In this document: positions 12,401-24,149 of the stretch, piece by piece | Layout of the letters: each line of letters starts with the position of its first letter | Numbering within the stretch: position 1 is the stretch's first letter | NCBI GenBank assembly: GCA_028023455.1 | Contig: JAQFVV010006830.1 | Span: 1-64,000, forward strand | Origin: Epiperipatus broadwayi | Taxonomy: Eukaryota > Onychophora > Udeonychophora > Euonychophora > Peripatidae | Length of the DNA stretch: 64,000 nucleotides | Direction of reading: 5' to 3' | Notes under the pieces: model-generated | Told to the model about the DNA's origin: nothing | Seen by the model: the letters and a program-made list of their open reading frames with translations, nothing else | Database searches by the model: none | Program-made: the position numbers and the translations under genes

Positions 12401-12679
12401 TAAATTAACTAAACACACACACACACATATATGGCTGGCTAGATAATGCTAATATTAACAAATACTTAAAACAATATTAGATTTGAATAAGATTTGGGAT
12501 GGACTGTGAATAATACACTAAACACTATTATAATTAATATCTTTAATTATTATAATATAAGTAAATAATACAAAATTGAAGAGCATTGGGATTTACACTT
12601 GCAGGTGTCTTACAAGGATGAGTGGATTAAAAAAAAATCTCATCTTTAGAATGCATTTTATAGTTTAATTTTAAAGTAA

Positions 12680-12847
<168 letters not shown>

Positions 12848-12849
12848 TA

Positions 12850-14168
12850 CAGTTTATAATCATGTCTGAATTATGCTATGCCATTCCTATGAGGTTTGCT
12901 AAAAGTTAAGTTTACAAGAATGACAATGATAAAATATAACTAAATTTATTAATAATACCCAATGAGCAATAAATGTGCTCCCTATGCAGATTGTCTTATA
13001 TAAACTAGATCGAGTGTTCAACTCTATGCTGAATTGAATACTATTTTTGAGGGATGAACTGGTGATTGCAGCAGAGGGAATTGCAGAGACTATGGTGCTA
13101 CATTAACTAAATAATGTTTGTGACCTGAATGTGTGATTACTCTTGGGATTCAATACCAAGTACTCGGTTCCCATGAACCATAGGACTTGCCAGCTTAAAA
13201 TATGGTTATGGACCTTTGTGTTTCAGTTCCAGAAAAAGCTATCCAAACTAATCATAATGGAATGGGCTTAAACCAGAAGCCCATTTCAATATAGAAAATA
13301 TAAAAGCAAGGCATATTGCACAAGTGTGCTATATAAAGACACATTCATAACACTTACTGAAATAATATCAAATTTAAAATTACTAATGTGCTAAATCTAT
13401 AATTTCATTCTGTGAAATACTTTAAACCAGTTTATGGATTAGCATATATAAAACATTCTAAAAAAATTAATTTAAGTAATCTAGTTTACAGATTAAATCT
13501 GGATAGTTTATAACATAAACTAAGAAGGATTAAAGCATATGTGAGACTTAACTATTCATAATATGCTTTATAATACCATTGTTGCAATTAATTAACTAGA
13601 CATAGTTTATCATTATGCAAAACTCACTTATAATAAGCTAAAATGTGGTAGCTTAATGAACATATAGAAAAGTAGATTTCAGAATGGATATTTATGTGTG
13701 TGTGTGATAAACAGTAGCATGAATCTATTACATGAGAACTTCTAATCATCTCTTTCTAAATCACTAAATTACTGATCTCACTTTAAATCAAGGCATATCA
13801 TAAGTGAATGAAATAAACATTATAAATAAATTATATAGGCATGGCCACATATTAGAATATAAATATAATAACTGGTTACACTTATTATGCTTAGAATAAT
13901 TATTAATCTATATTTACTAATTTAATATAGAAACAAAATTCTTACAGATATTATTATTATTAAATTTAAAGTTACACTATAAAAGTTATTATAGTTACAT
14001 TAAATTTAGATTACATAATTTATTTGTTAAGAAATTATAAGTATTATTTATTAGTGTTCAACATTTCAGATAGCTTAAAAGAATTATTGAAATAGTTTAG
14101 TTTAAGATTTATTTTATAGAGCTCTACAGGAAGAAATGTTACTAATTTTCTTTTAGCTGAGGTATCCT
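12850..14168. other. Mixed AT-rich DNA with one small hairpin
   Basis: From about 13000 to 13330 the sequence is somewhat less AT-rich and may be a repeat fragment. It contains a perfect 9-bp hairpin, AATGGGCTT at 13261-13269 with AAGCCCATT at 13277-13285 around a 7-nt loop. The rest, to the candidate exon at 14169, is featureless. Confidence 0.4.
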
Positions 14169-14330
14169 TCATGGCATTTGGCACTGACACTCTCTGCTGG
14201 ACTGACTTGTCTCTGATGTCTTCTTGTCAGGCTGTTGGTCTTGAATTCTTACATTCCAATAGACCAGTGTCCCAAAAGAAGATAGCAAAATTTGAGCATC
14301 TAGCCACTCATTTCCATTGTTAAAATGGGC
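14169..14330 (-). CDS. Candidate 3'-terminal coding exon, unknown protein
   Basis: A minus-strand open stretch of 53 codons plus a TGA stop. It begins immediately after a good splice acceptor (TTTTGCTGTCAG, AG at 14331-14332) and is exactly in phase with the acceptor. Its composition is far less AT-rich than the flanks. The product would run from AHFNNGNEWLDAQILLSSF to the C-terminus SSRECQCQMP: a partly hydrophobic first half and a hydrophilic Ser/Gln/Cys tail. AATAAA-like sequence follows about 60 bases downstream on the same strand, which would suit a poly(A) signal. I do not recognise the protein. It could instead be a transposon fragment or chance; no partner exon could be identified in the window. 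Confidence 0.3.
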   Translation of the reverse strand, partial: AHFNNGNEWLDAQILLSSFGTLVYWNVRIQDQQPDKKTSETSQSSRECQCQMP

Positions 14331-14359
14331 CTGACAGCAAAACATTTCAAAATTCAAAA

Positions 14360-16313
14360 AAGTAAACTCTTAGTGTGGAAAATTGATTTTTTAAATACTA
14401 ATTCCTTGACTCCACTCTACAAAAACCACAAACTTATTTACAGTTTATAAGTTATTAATCTTGAAATTTAACATAATTTTATTCACTTCAGAAAAGACAA
14501 AAATAAAACTAAGTGTTTCATAAAACAGTGCAGCTTGACTGCCTTTCTTTTGATTTAAAATTTATTTTAGAATTTATTTTAAAATCAGCTCTTGGTTCCC
14601 ACAAAAATTAAACCAAGTGCATATGATGGGATATTTTCCAAGAAACATGCAATTTTTTAAAATAGATTTAAGTTCTGTGAACATTTTGTTATATATGTAA
14701 TACTGTCATCTCTAGATGGGAAATTTATATGCAAAGTCTAAGTTAAATAAAAGAAATTTGTACATTTCTATTTTAATAAATTAAAGATAAAATAGTTTAA
14801 TCGTGTTGCAATGCTTATAAAATCTATTGCATTGCAGCTTCATTCACATATATATGTAGGTGCTCTCATACACATACAACAATATTTACACAGCTTACTT
14901 TTAATTTATTATACAATTTATAACTAAGTATACACATTATATAACAATATGCATACAGACATTAATATACTTAAATGTACACACATATATATAAATATAC
15001 TTTATTATGCATTAACATATGAATATATATGCAGACTTGGAGGGGTTTAAACTGAGGATAAATACTACTATGGAACATAGTAAGTGAAATGGGATGTTCA
15101 ATAAAAAAGTACCATTTCAATATATACTATTAAACAAAAAAATAAGTAATAAATAATAATACCACGTCTATGAATTAATAATAAGAATGGCTTATAGCCA
15201 TGTTGTTAATTACATAAACAAAAGTAAATATCAAACAAACAAATATATTGAGATATAACTTTTGTACAAATAAGCTTTCTCAGATATGCATCAATAAATT
15301 TGTCAAGTACAATCCATGAATAATCAACACCTTTTATAGAAAATCACTTTTTTTATAAAGTTAAAAATTTTGTTTAAATCCAATGGCGTTTAAAGACAAC
15401 ATAATAAATGAAAATCAAAAACATATCTAAACTAACAAATTTCAATTGCCCAGTTCAGAAAATTTTTTTTTCCAAATGTTAAGTTATTTATTAGTCATGG
15501 TATTTTTAAAAGAATGCTATGAACCTTTTCTCTGAAAGCATCATAAAATTGTTTGAAATTCTTCTATTCACGATTTTTTTAGTTTAAAATTTTTAATCAC
15601 CATGATCTTTATTAACTTTATTATAATATAATTTACAATTAATCCACAACAAAAAGGAAAAAGTAATATGTTTTTCAGAACATTTCTAAAAATTATTTAA
15701 AAAAAAAAACAATTAAATGTTACTTGAAATTTTCTTAATAAAAATATTTTATTATTCATAAAAATATGCAAGATAAATATCACTAAATGTGATTAAATTG
15801 AATTTTAATATAATTTTAAATATTAAATATCTTTTGTTAAGAAATAATAAGAAAAATTAAATTATGTTTATTAAACTTCATCAAAAATGGAAAGTAGATT
15901 AATTCATTCTGTTGCTTTTACATACTTTCATATTTTACTAAAATGTATCATCCAATACAAAAAAATAAAAATTATATGGATAAAAGCAGTATAAACATAG
16001 GCTAATCAAATAGTAAAATTCTTGACAAATTAATAGATAATTTTATCTAAATGTTTTTCTCTATGTCCATAATAAACCATACTGAAATTTCCACAAGTAA
16101 TTTTGTATACAGTTCTTTTTTATATATTTCACATCTCATATTTTATAAGTGCAAAAGAACACAATAGTACAATTAATAGAAAAGATTATAAATCTGTTTT
16201 ATATATTCATTATTTAAAATATGGATATAAGATAGATTATGTAAAATATAGAATCCTTAAACTATATTAAAGAACTTAATAGAAAGAAGATATATGAAAC
16301 TAATTATATTAAT

Positions 16314-16317
<4 letters not shown>
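14360..16317. other. AT-rich DNA, nothing recognised
   Basis: No frame or repeat could be supported in this span beyond short TA and ATA runs. Confidence 0.55.

Positions 16318-16389
<72 letters not shown>
16318..16389. repeat. (TA)n microsatellite
   Basis: A pure TA run of about 36 units, fully self-complementary. Confidence 0.97.
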
Positions 16390-16390
<1 letters not shown>

Positions 16391-16640
16391 CATAAATTAA
16401 TTTAACTAATAATTGGCTAGTGATAAATGAATGGAAAATTATATAGTATACATTTATACAGTTTTTTATACCTTATACATATTGTATTATTGTTATAATA
16501 GGTTACAATTAATTTTATACAAAATAGAGAAATGTATTTATGTATGCAATATAGATTTAAATTGTAAAATAGTTTAAACACATTGAAAAGAGCAAAAATT
16601 AATAGTTGTCAAAAAGAGCTTTTATGTATATTATTGTTAT

Positions 16641-16740
16641 TATTATATATTGTGCCCTTTTTATTGGTACACACCATCATAAAACAAAATGGGAATAAAT
16701 TTTAAGATGCATAATTTTAAATTTTATAAAGTCAAAAATA
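16641..16740. repeat. Dispersed repeat family R4, copy 1
   Basis: ATATATTGTGCCCTTTT, then an ATTTTAAATTTTA segment about 60 bases on, recurs in the same order at about 50060-50150. TTGTGCCCTTT also occurs near 36857. The C-rich word is unusual in this composition, so a shared ancestral repeat is likely, but the boundaries are unclear. Confidence 0.35.
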
Positions 16741-17539
16741 TTTAATTATTAAATTATGAAAAATAACAGACATTTTAGTTATCATAGGGTTTGATGTTGG
16801 GCTTAGTTAATTTAAAGTAGGAAAAATGTTACAAATTTTGGGCAAAATATTTATTTTCAAAGGTATATAAAAGATAAAATAATAAACTATAAATTAATAA
16901 TATCTGATAATAAATAATTGTTTAATAATATTTAAAATTGTAGAAAAGTTTATATCTAATCTTATAAATAAAAATATGTATTATATAGAGAGATAATTAT
17001 ATCTGTGTGCATCTAGTATTATAAAGCAGTGACTATTTCTGGTGAAATTTTAATTTATGTTGCAAAATAAATATTTCATATTTATGTCATGAATTTTGGG
17101 ACTAAAAGTTTATGAAACTAATCTCAGATCTAATCAGTATAGACATAAAATCAAAATGATCTAAATTACTTTAATGCAAATTGTGTTTTTATTTGATTCC
17201 TAAAAAGTGTTTTTTTTATTGAGAAATATTTTAAAACGGATAATATTTGTTTTTAAAAATAGATAAACTACAAGCAACTCATTAAATATTCAAAATCAAA
17301 GAAGTGGGAGAAGTAACCAATAGGAAAGTGCAATTTGGAATAAATTAATAAGACACAGACAATGTTTTTTTAAAAAAAATTGAGGGAAATGGATATATAG
17401 AAAAAAAATACAGATTGGAGGAAAAAAAAGGAACTTGATTTGTTTCTAAAAGTTGCTTAAATTATTTTAAACCATTTTTTAAAAGTAATTGATTATGATC
17501 TACTTAAGAATTTAAAACTATATATTATAATGTTTTTGG

Positions 17540-18580
17540 TAAAATGCAGGAGTAAAAGAAAATTAGGTCCCTACTGGTGAACTGAACAATTTAATCATTT
17601 TCAGAAAATATCTTGGAGTCATTATATGGAAAAAAATATTAGAAGAATGAAAGGAAAAAGTTGTACATTTATGCCAAGGTGTTGACAAGTAATACATGAC
17701 CTTAAAGAAAGTACTGTATTAGTTTAATAAATAATTTCATTATGAAATATTTATGCAATTTGGCTATCATAATAGTTGACAAGATTAAGGCAGAATCGAT
17801 GGATGAATAAAAGAAAAATATTTCTAACAGTTAAGTATACATTTTTAAAGATAATTAAAACTAAAGTAGTAATGAATAAAAATGGAAAGATTTGCATATG
17901 GAAAAGTGGACCTAGTATTATAAGAGAATGCATAAAAGGTTATTTGAATGAAAATTTTAATGATAGCAAAGATATAAATAGATTGTTGTTAGTTTTAATA
18001 TAACTTTCTTGTATAATAAAATTTTATGATGAGTTCTATATATGGTGAATGAAGGATTAAAAGTTAGAACAATGTATGGATGTAATAAAGGCAAATGCAA
18101 AAGGAAAAATTTAAATGAAGATTACATTTATACTTGTAACAAATCATAGTGGTCTATTCAGAAAATGAAAGAATTATTTATCAAAACTGTAGATGAAAAA
18201 AAAACAAGATATGTTTAAAAAATTAAATAATCACTGAAGATAATTAATAAAGAATAAATATGTATTAGGAACATAAAGAGTTGACTAAATTAATGGCATA
18301 AACATTAACTTATTTGAGAATATAAAAAGTATATTGAAGATAATGTCTGTCTATATTTAAAGAGAAGGTGTAAAATGTTGTACCTTAGATGATACCATTG
18401 ACAAAGAGTATGTAAAAAATAATGAGAAGACTAAAGCTTAGTAGTGACCAGGTAAATATGGATATCATATTAAATGCAAGAAATACCTCAATAAAATACA
18501 GCATGCAGATTAAAGGTAATCTTTGATTGTCAAGAAAAAACCCCAATAAATTGTCTATGATCTATTTACATTGGAATTGT
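17540..18580 (+). other. Purine-rich stretch with decayed coding-like character, unassigned
   Basis: The plus strand is purine-rich and gives short frames with lysine-rich, coding-like segments (for example KYLGVII-like KILGVIIWKK near 17608 and NKNGKICIWKSGPSII near 17873). This resembles the end of a reverse transcriptase frame broken by many stops, but no diagnostic motif survives and I do not assign a family. Confidence 0.25.
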
Positions 18581-18589
18581 ATAATATTG

Positions 18590-20540
18590 TTATATTCTAA
18601 TGAGAACAAAAGCAGCATAAGTAGGAGGAATGTTGACATATAACTAATCTGAAGCATTTGGAATGATTGGAATACTATTAAAAACTTTTTTTTAAAAGAT
18701 GAACTTATCTTTTAAAAAAACAACAACTTGTAATATAATATTTGTATATAGTTTAATATTATGCTTTAAAATAATCGTTATCAATATGGGAGGGGAGGTA
18801 ACTCAGTAGATAAAGAAATTAATAATTAATTTGATTAATTGTTTAGAGTTTTTATTTTACTAAATATTGTTAGATAACTAAAATAAATGGATATCAACAA
18901 TGAGCTTGTGAAATATATACATAAAGATGGTTACATATGTATATTATAAGAGGATGAGATATGTCTGTGTTCGAATATAATATTGAAAATAATAAATGGT
19001 AATATTTAAAGTTTGATTTTTTGCTTAACTATTAATGCATTAATATAATTGTAATAGAGTCCTAACTAATTCTGGTTTATAATTCTTTATAAGCTATTAT
19101 TTATAAGAAATGTATGAAAGAAGTATAGCTTGAAAATAAGAAGTTAATATCTGAGTTGTTTAGATAAAATAAAGATAAGAATTGCTTATTTTAGGATGCA
19201 CCAAAGAGTGGTCTATCAAGCTTTAGTATAGTATTATAAATTGTAAATTGAAATTACTTCAGGAGGAAATAAGTTATCATATTTGAGAGTGTACAGTATG
19301 TTTCATTCCTTTTTGTATTTCATTATCTTTGATAATAAAGTCATAAAAAATTGTGTGATCTCAGAAAACAAAATAATGATTTCATAAGTATTGTATTAAT
19401 ATCATCTTAGTGCAAGGTAAAAAGAGAAAGATCAAATAGTGAATATCATAAAATATAAACACAGATAAATATGTAATATTTCGTCATATTATAATAAGAT
19501 TATTTTAGTTAAGAAATAAAACAATAACCCATATTTTGAATCTTCTTATATTTTGAAGCATAATTGATAAGGGATAATGAGTGTAAATAAAAAAAAAAGA
19601 TTTTTTAAAAAATACACGTATTTTTGTGATATAGGAAATAAAAGTTAAATATCACAAGACCCTATTGTATGAGAAGGAAGCTTTTAATTTTAATTATCTA
19701 AATTTAATTAAGGTTAATAGAAATGTTTAAATGTTTAAATATGTTATTGTATTATATTGTTATATCATTTTATCAATATTGTTATTTATTAAGTTACTTA
19801 GTAGTTTAAAATAATTATTGAAAGATCTTGTAAATAATATGTTATCAAAATTAATGTTTAAAAATTAAAATATTTTAAGTTGCATTTCTTTTGTTTAGAT
19901 CATCATCACTACATATCATGTGAGAGTATTTATTGTAATTTACACAATAACCAAAGCTTACAGTTTAAGATTTGAATAAGAAATTAACCCAGTACAAGAT
20001 AATATATAACAATCATTTAAGAAAACATTTCTTAAAAAAAATCTTAAATTACTGCAAACTGCCTTGATCACATAAGTCATTGAGAAAATATATTGCAAAT
20101 TCATTAAAGTATGTTTATTTATAGGAAATTAAAGTATGAATTAATTATTATTTAAAATTATAAATTATAATTACAATTTAGATAATATTTATTTATTAGT
20201 AAGTATTAGAAAACATAAATATAAAAGTGGTATAATTTTAATTATGGATTAAGGTTATAAATATTTTATTAATTGACACACTATCTATACAGTTAAGTAC
20301 AATACCTCTTGATATCTTATAGGTGCTTATTAAAAATCAATGATAATCCTGCAATCTCCTTAGTATAATAATATTATTAAGGTTATTCTTAATTATAATT
20401 CTATAAAAGTAATAATAATAAAAGATCAATATATAACAAAATAATAATATAACTTATTAATAAATATAAATGTTTTATTATATTTATTTAAATAGTTAAG
20501 ATTTTACTTCATTAATGCTTAAATAGATTATATATATATA
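18590..20540. other. AT-rich DNA, nothing firm
   Basis: A tRNA A-box-like phrase (GGTAACTCAGTAGATA at about 18796) is present but has no following B box or stem. Otherwise I see nothing. Confidence 0.5.
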
Positions 20541-20544
20541 TATA

Positions 20545-21034
20545 TGTGTGCTCTGCACACAGGTAATGAAGCTATTAATAAATTTTCAAATTTTTTTTTT
20601 TTACTGCCAAGCGCTTTCGGGACAGTCTACAGTCCCATATTCATGGTGAGTTATTCTGTTAATAACTGTAAAACTATGCAAATTTTATGCAAATTTATGT
20701 GCAGATGTTACGTGGACCATTTACGAGATAGGGAATAGCAGGCCTCTCTTCTGTTGATTGCCAATGGGTCAGCCGCAATAAAGTAAGCTTCCCTAACTTT
20801 ATGTTTGGTGTCGTTTGTTTCAGAGCAAACAACACTGACTGTGGTAGGTAGAAAAGCATGTCCAGAGTTTCTCTCATGTTTGACAAAAATCAAATTACCT
20901 TCATACTTTGTTTTGGTTTTTTTGTAAAGGTATCGGTGTTGAATATGGGACTGTAGACTGTCCCGAAAGTGCTTGGCAGTAAAAATTTTTGACAATTTAT
21001 TAATAGCTTCATTACCTGTGCGCAGAGCACATAT
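20545..21034 (-). mobile_element. Penelope-like element remnant with inverted terminal arms
   Basis: Left arm 20545-20643 and right arm 20940-21034 are near-identical inverted copies. Both run from GTGCTCTGC(A/G)CACAGG through AATGAAGCTATTAATAAATT, then CTGCCAAG, CTTTCGGGACAGTC and CAGTCCCATATTCA. Both outer ends abut (AT)n runs. The enclosed minus-strand sequence encodes the end of a GIY-YIG nuclease of Penelope-like type. These retroelements combine a telomerase-like reverse transcriptase with a GIY-YIG endonuclease and are often flanked by terminal repeats in unusual orientations. The reverse transcriptase is absent, so this is a truncated copy. The arms also hold a hairpin GGGAC/GTCCC followed by GAAAG, possibly a relic of the hammerhead stem II and GAAA box known in this group. 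Confidence 0.72.
20708..20935 (-). pseudogene. GIY-YIG endonuclease C-terminal fragment (Penelope-like element)
   Basis: The minus-strand frame reads ...LIFVKHERNSGHAF, then TVSVVCSETNDTKHKVREAY, then FIAADPLAINRREACYSLSR, ending KWST. This matches the end of Penelope-type GIY-YIG domains: a GH in the middle, then E...R..REAxxI, xxPxxNRxxG and YxLSxxW. The strongly conserved Gly after NRxE is Ala here. The GIY and YIG motifs themselves are missing, and upstream sequence runs straight into the terminal arm, so the frame's apparent Met start lies in the arm and is not a real start. The enzyme would nick DNA to prime insertion; this fragment cannot. Confidence 0.65.
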
Positions 21035-22775
21035 ATATATATTAATATATTTATTTAAGTATTATTGTTAGTCATGGGAATATTTAGATACTTATTAAGG
21101 AGGAGTGTCTTAGTATTCTTATGCCATTGAACAAATACTTTGGAATTTGTCTAATGTTAAAGGATATGCAATCTTGTTAATAGGATAAGTGGTTCTCATA
21201 ATTGCTAATATAAATTAAAAATAATTTAAAAATAATTAAGTGTATCAAATTGTACCTAGATAAAATAACAGTATAGTGTAATTTAGAGACTTGTCATGGT
21301 TTCTAAGGGCCATCGTTCTATTGGTAAGGTACAATATATTACTGCTATTATATAAATATATTTTATAATATATTATATTGCATAATTATTTAAACTATTA
21401 ATCTTCTTATCAGATAGGTAGTGATTATGTAAATGAAAAGTAATTCTAAAATTATTGTTATTAACAGACTAAGAATACGCGGATAAGTATATAACAAAGC
21501 AAAACATCAAAATTAAGTCTACAATTTTCAATATATCCATTTATGAGTAAATGAATGCTATAACTAGCTTAAGGTATGATTACCATCTTGAATTGCACAT
21601 TTATTTATATATCGGTGCAGTGAAAGTTGTAGAGATAATAATTTATTATATATATGTAAGGTTTTCTTTAGAATGTCAGAATAACCAGGCAAAAAAACAC
21701 ACACACACACACAAAAAAACAAACGTGATTAGCAGACATATTAGATATGGATGTATGCAGGAAACAAAATGGATCTATAATTTAAAGTGCAGAAATATTA
21801 TGATATATAAATCAGTATTTGTTTGTGTTTGAGAAACATATAAAAATCAATATAAGACAAAACACAAAAGTTTCTAATAATTAATAAACTACATTATTAT
21901 TTAATAAAGATTACAATTTACTAAAGATCATTTTTATTTTAGTTTTGGATATACTAATATGCATTTATTTTAAAATTAAAGTCAAAGACAATAATAGACA
22001 TAGCATAAACAATTTATTAATTGATATGAAAAATATATTTTTCTATTTTTTTTACTTTAACTATCTTATTGTTTTCGAGAATTGTGATTTTTGTTTTTTT
22101 TACTGGAAACCGAAAACAGAAATAAACGTGGAATTTATAAAATAATATTTTCACTAAATATCTTTATTTGCCTTAACAATTAATTCGTAACAAATAACAT
22201 TTTTAAAAATTGTTTGAGATTATTATTGCAAAAAGCAATAAAAATTAACAGTTTATGATTTTCTACTTGCATTTAATATATTCAAGTTTATAGCATTAGA
22301 GATATGAAAAGTATACAATTAAAAACAAAAAAAATACTATTGAATTTTTATTATATAATCTTTGTTGATCCGCAAAATAGCATTAGTTCTTGAAACCCGG
22401 AGCAAAAGCTTTAATCATTGACCAAAATTATGAGAGATATTGTCTTTCATAATACAGGCCAATGACTAAAATTTCACAGAATGATGTTAATAATCTTATA
22501 TATATACATTTAAAATAAACGAAAAGTGGACTCCACATGTTGTAAAAATGACTGGTAACATATATTTCCTAATACTGAATAATTAATTATTACATAACAC
22601 ATACAAAACTACATACCAATATATTATATAATGAATTTTTGAAATGTTATTTAATAGTGAATTGTTATAATGTTGATAAACCATGAGTATGATATAAATA
22701 TGTAGAAAATAGATTATACTACTAAAATAACTATTAAATAATACACTTTGAAATCGTGTTTTTATTACTATATAA
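21035..22775. other. AT-rich DNA with a short shared motif
   Basis: TAGTATTCTTATGCCATTGA at 21111-21130 recurs with one change at 54619-54638, suggesting a further dispersed repeat. A short (AC)n run lies near 21699. Nothing else is recognised. Confidence 0.4.
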
Positions 22776-24140
22776 TTAATTACAAAACTCTTCAACATAT
22801 TCTGTGATATTTTTTTTTACTAATAGTCCCTTCTTTTCTTTTTTGTTTTTAAAATATTCTTCTTCCCTATAAGAGGATGAAGTTTTATACTTTTGAAAGT
22901 TATTCTCTTCTATAGCTTTCCTTATCAATTCACAATTGTATTTTCTTATATCATTAGTAACAATTTTTTGTACCATTTTACAAAACCCTAGACATGTAAT
23001 TATATTTAATGGATGACATTAAATCACTTAAACATCACATCATCACCAAATATTATGATTACACAAGGCTTCTAATCAATGACGCCATAAGTTGGAAACT
23101 AGATTACAGATATTGGATAAATAGACAATACATAAGAATTTTGATGCAAAAACTTTCTAGCATCCATTGATGACTATGGCTTGCAATTGTTGGAACTACT
23201 ATATAAGAGAGTTGTCATTGTTTTAACAAATGCTATTAAACATGCTCATATTTTTTTAATTCTTCCTACATTAATGCATCTCAGTAGGAAATTTATTGAC
23301 ACATTGTTGCTTTTTAAATACTAGCTATCTTTCTTGCAGTTTTTAATAATAAATCAGTTATATTTTTATTGTTTTTAATCATGTTTGAACTGACTTCTAA
23401 GTCTATTAATAATTTAAAACAATTAGCAAGTTCTAATTTAAATTCATTAGAATATTTCTGAATATTAGGAACATCAACTGTTATTACAGTTTTTCTTATT
23501 AATTTTTAATTGTCTAGTTTTGCATTAACATATATCCTATCTTTCATTAATCAATGATCAATTCCTGTGTTGAATCTATGAAGAACATTGTAAGATAAAA
23601 AATATTTATATTGGTCAACATATAATTCAATTCAACTGTGTCTTTCTTTATATGGATGCTTCCAGCCCATTTCTGTTTAGCATTTCACTCAAAAAATAAA
23701 TCATAATATATTGGTATTCTTTCTTGTAAAATTCACAAGTCTATGGAACCTCTCATTTCTATCACCCTAACAAGAATTACCCAGAAAATATTCATTCTTC
23801 AATTGTTTAATAATTCTAGCAGTACAGTCTCCAATTCAAAATATTATTTTGTCTTATCACAAGCATTTTGTACATTATTGTATAAATATTGTCTACTTCT
23901 TCATCATAAAAGAACTTGTTTGGACATAAAGATTAATTTTTTATATGTATTTAGTATCTTCTATTAATTTGGAAAACTAATTTTCATTCCCTCTAATATT
24001 CTATAAATTTCTACAATGGTGTTTTTTCATTTTTTATTTACAATAAATTCTACCCCCATTCTATGTATTTATAATAAAGTATATTATCACTTTTTAAATC
24101 AATTGTCTTTTCACTGTATCTTTTAATTTCACAATGTCCA
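22776..24140 (-). pseudogene. RTE-type LINE, copy 2 (endonuclease and linker region), split by an insertion
   Basis: This minus-strand remnant is collinear with 28170-29280 of the better copy. The frame at 22776-22976 gives the linker between endonuclease and reverse transcriptase (KIVTNDIRKYNCELIRKAIE, matching the RxDIRxYNxxLIRKxIE pattern of RTE elements). 23310-24140 parallels the endonuclease part, including the segment equivalent to the 23740s Met-rich stretch. Sequence from about 22990 to 23260 is absent from the other copy and is a foldback element, so insertion came after this LINE landed. Multiple stops and frameshifts; no reverse transcriptase palm is present in this copy. Confidence 0.65.
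22990..23260 (+). mobile_element. Second copy of the 10.4-kb foldback family, inserted in an RTE LINE
   Basis: From AATGGATGAC (23009) to GAGAGTTGTCATTGTTTTAA (about 23240) it is collinear with 10500-10724: shared pieces include ACAAGGCTTCTAATCAATGA (relic of the CTGATGA box), TTGGAAACTAG, GATATTGGATAA and CATCCATTGATGACT. The left inverted arm is largely lost. The hammerhead core is clearly broken here (ATCAATGA instead of CTGATGA). Confidence 0.6.
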
Positions 24141-24149
24141 ACAATGACT

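Noticed and set aside
18786-18870. tRNA A-box-like GGTAACTCAGTAGATAAAG
   Set aside because: No B box, T-arm or acceptor pairing follows; probably a decayed SINE head or chance.
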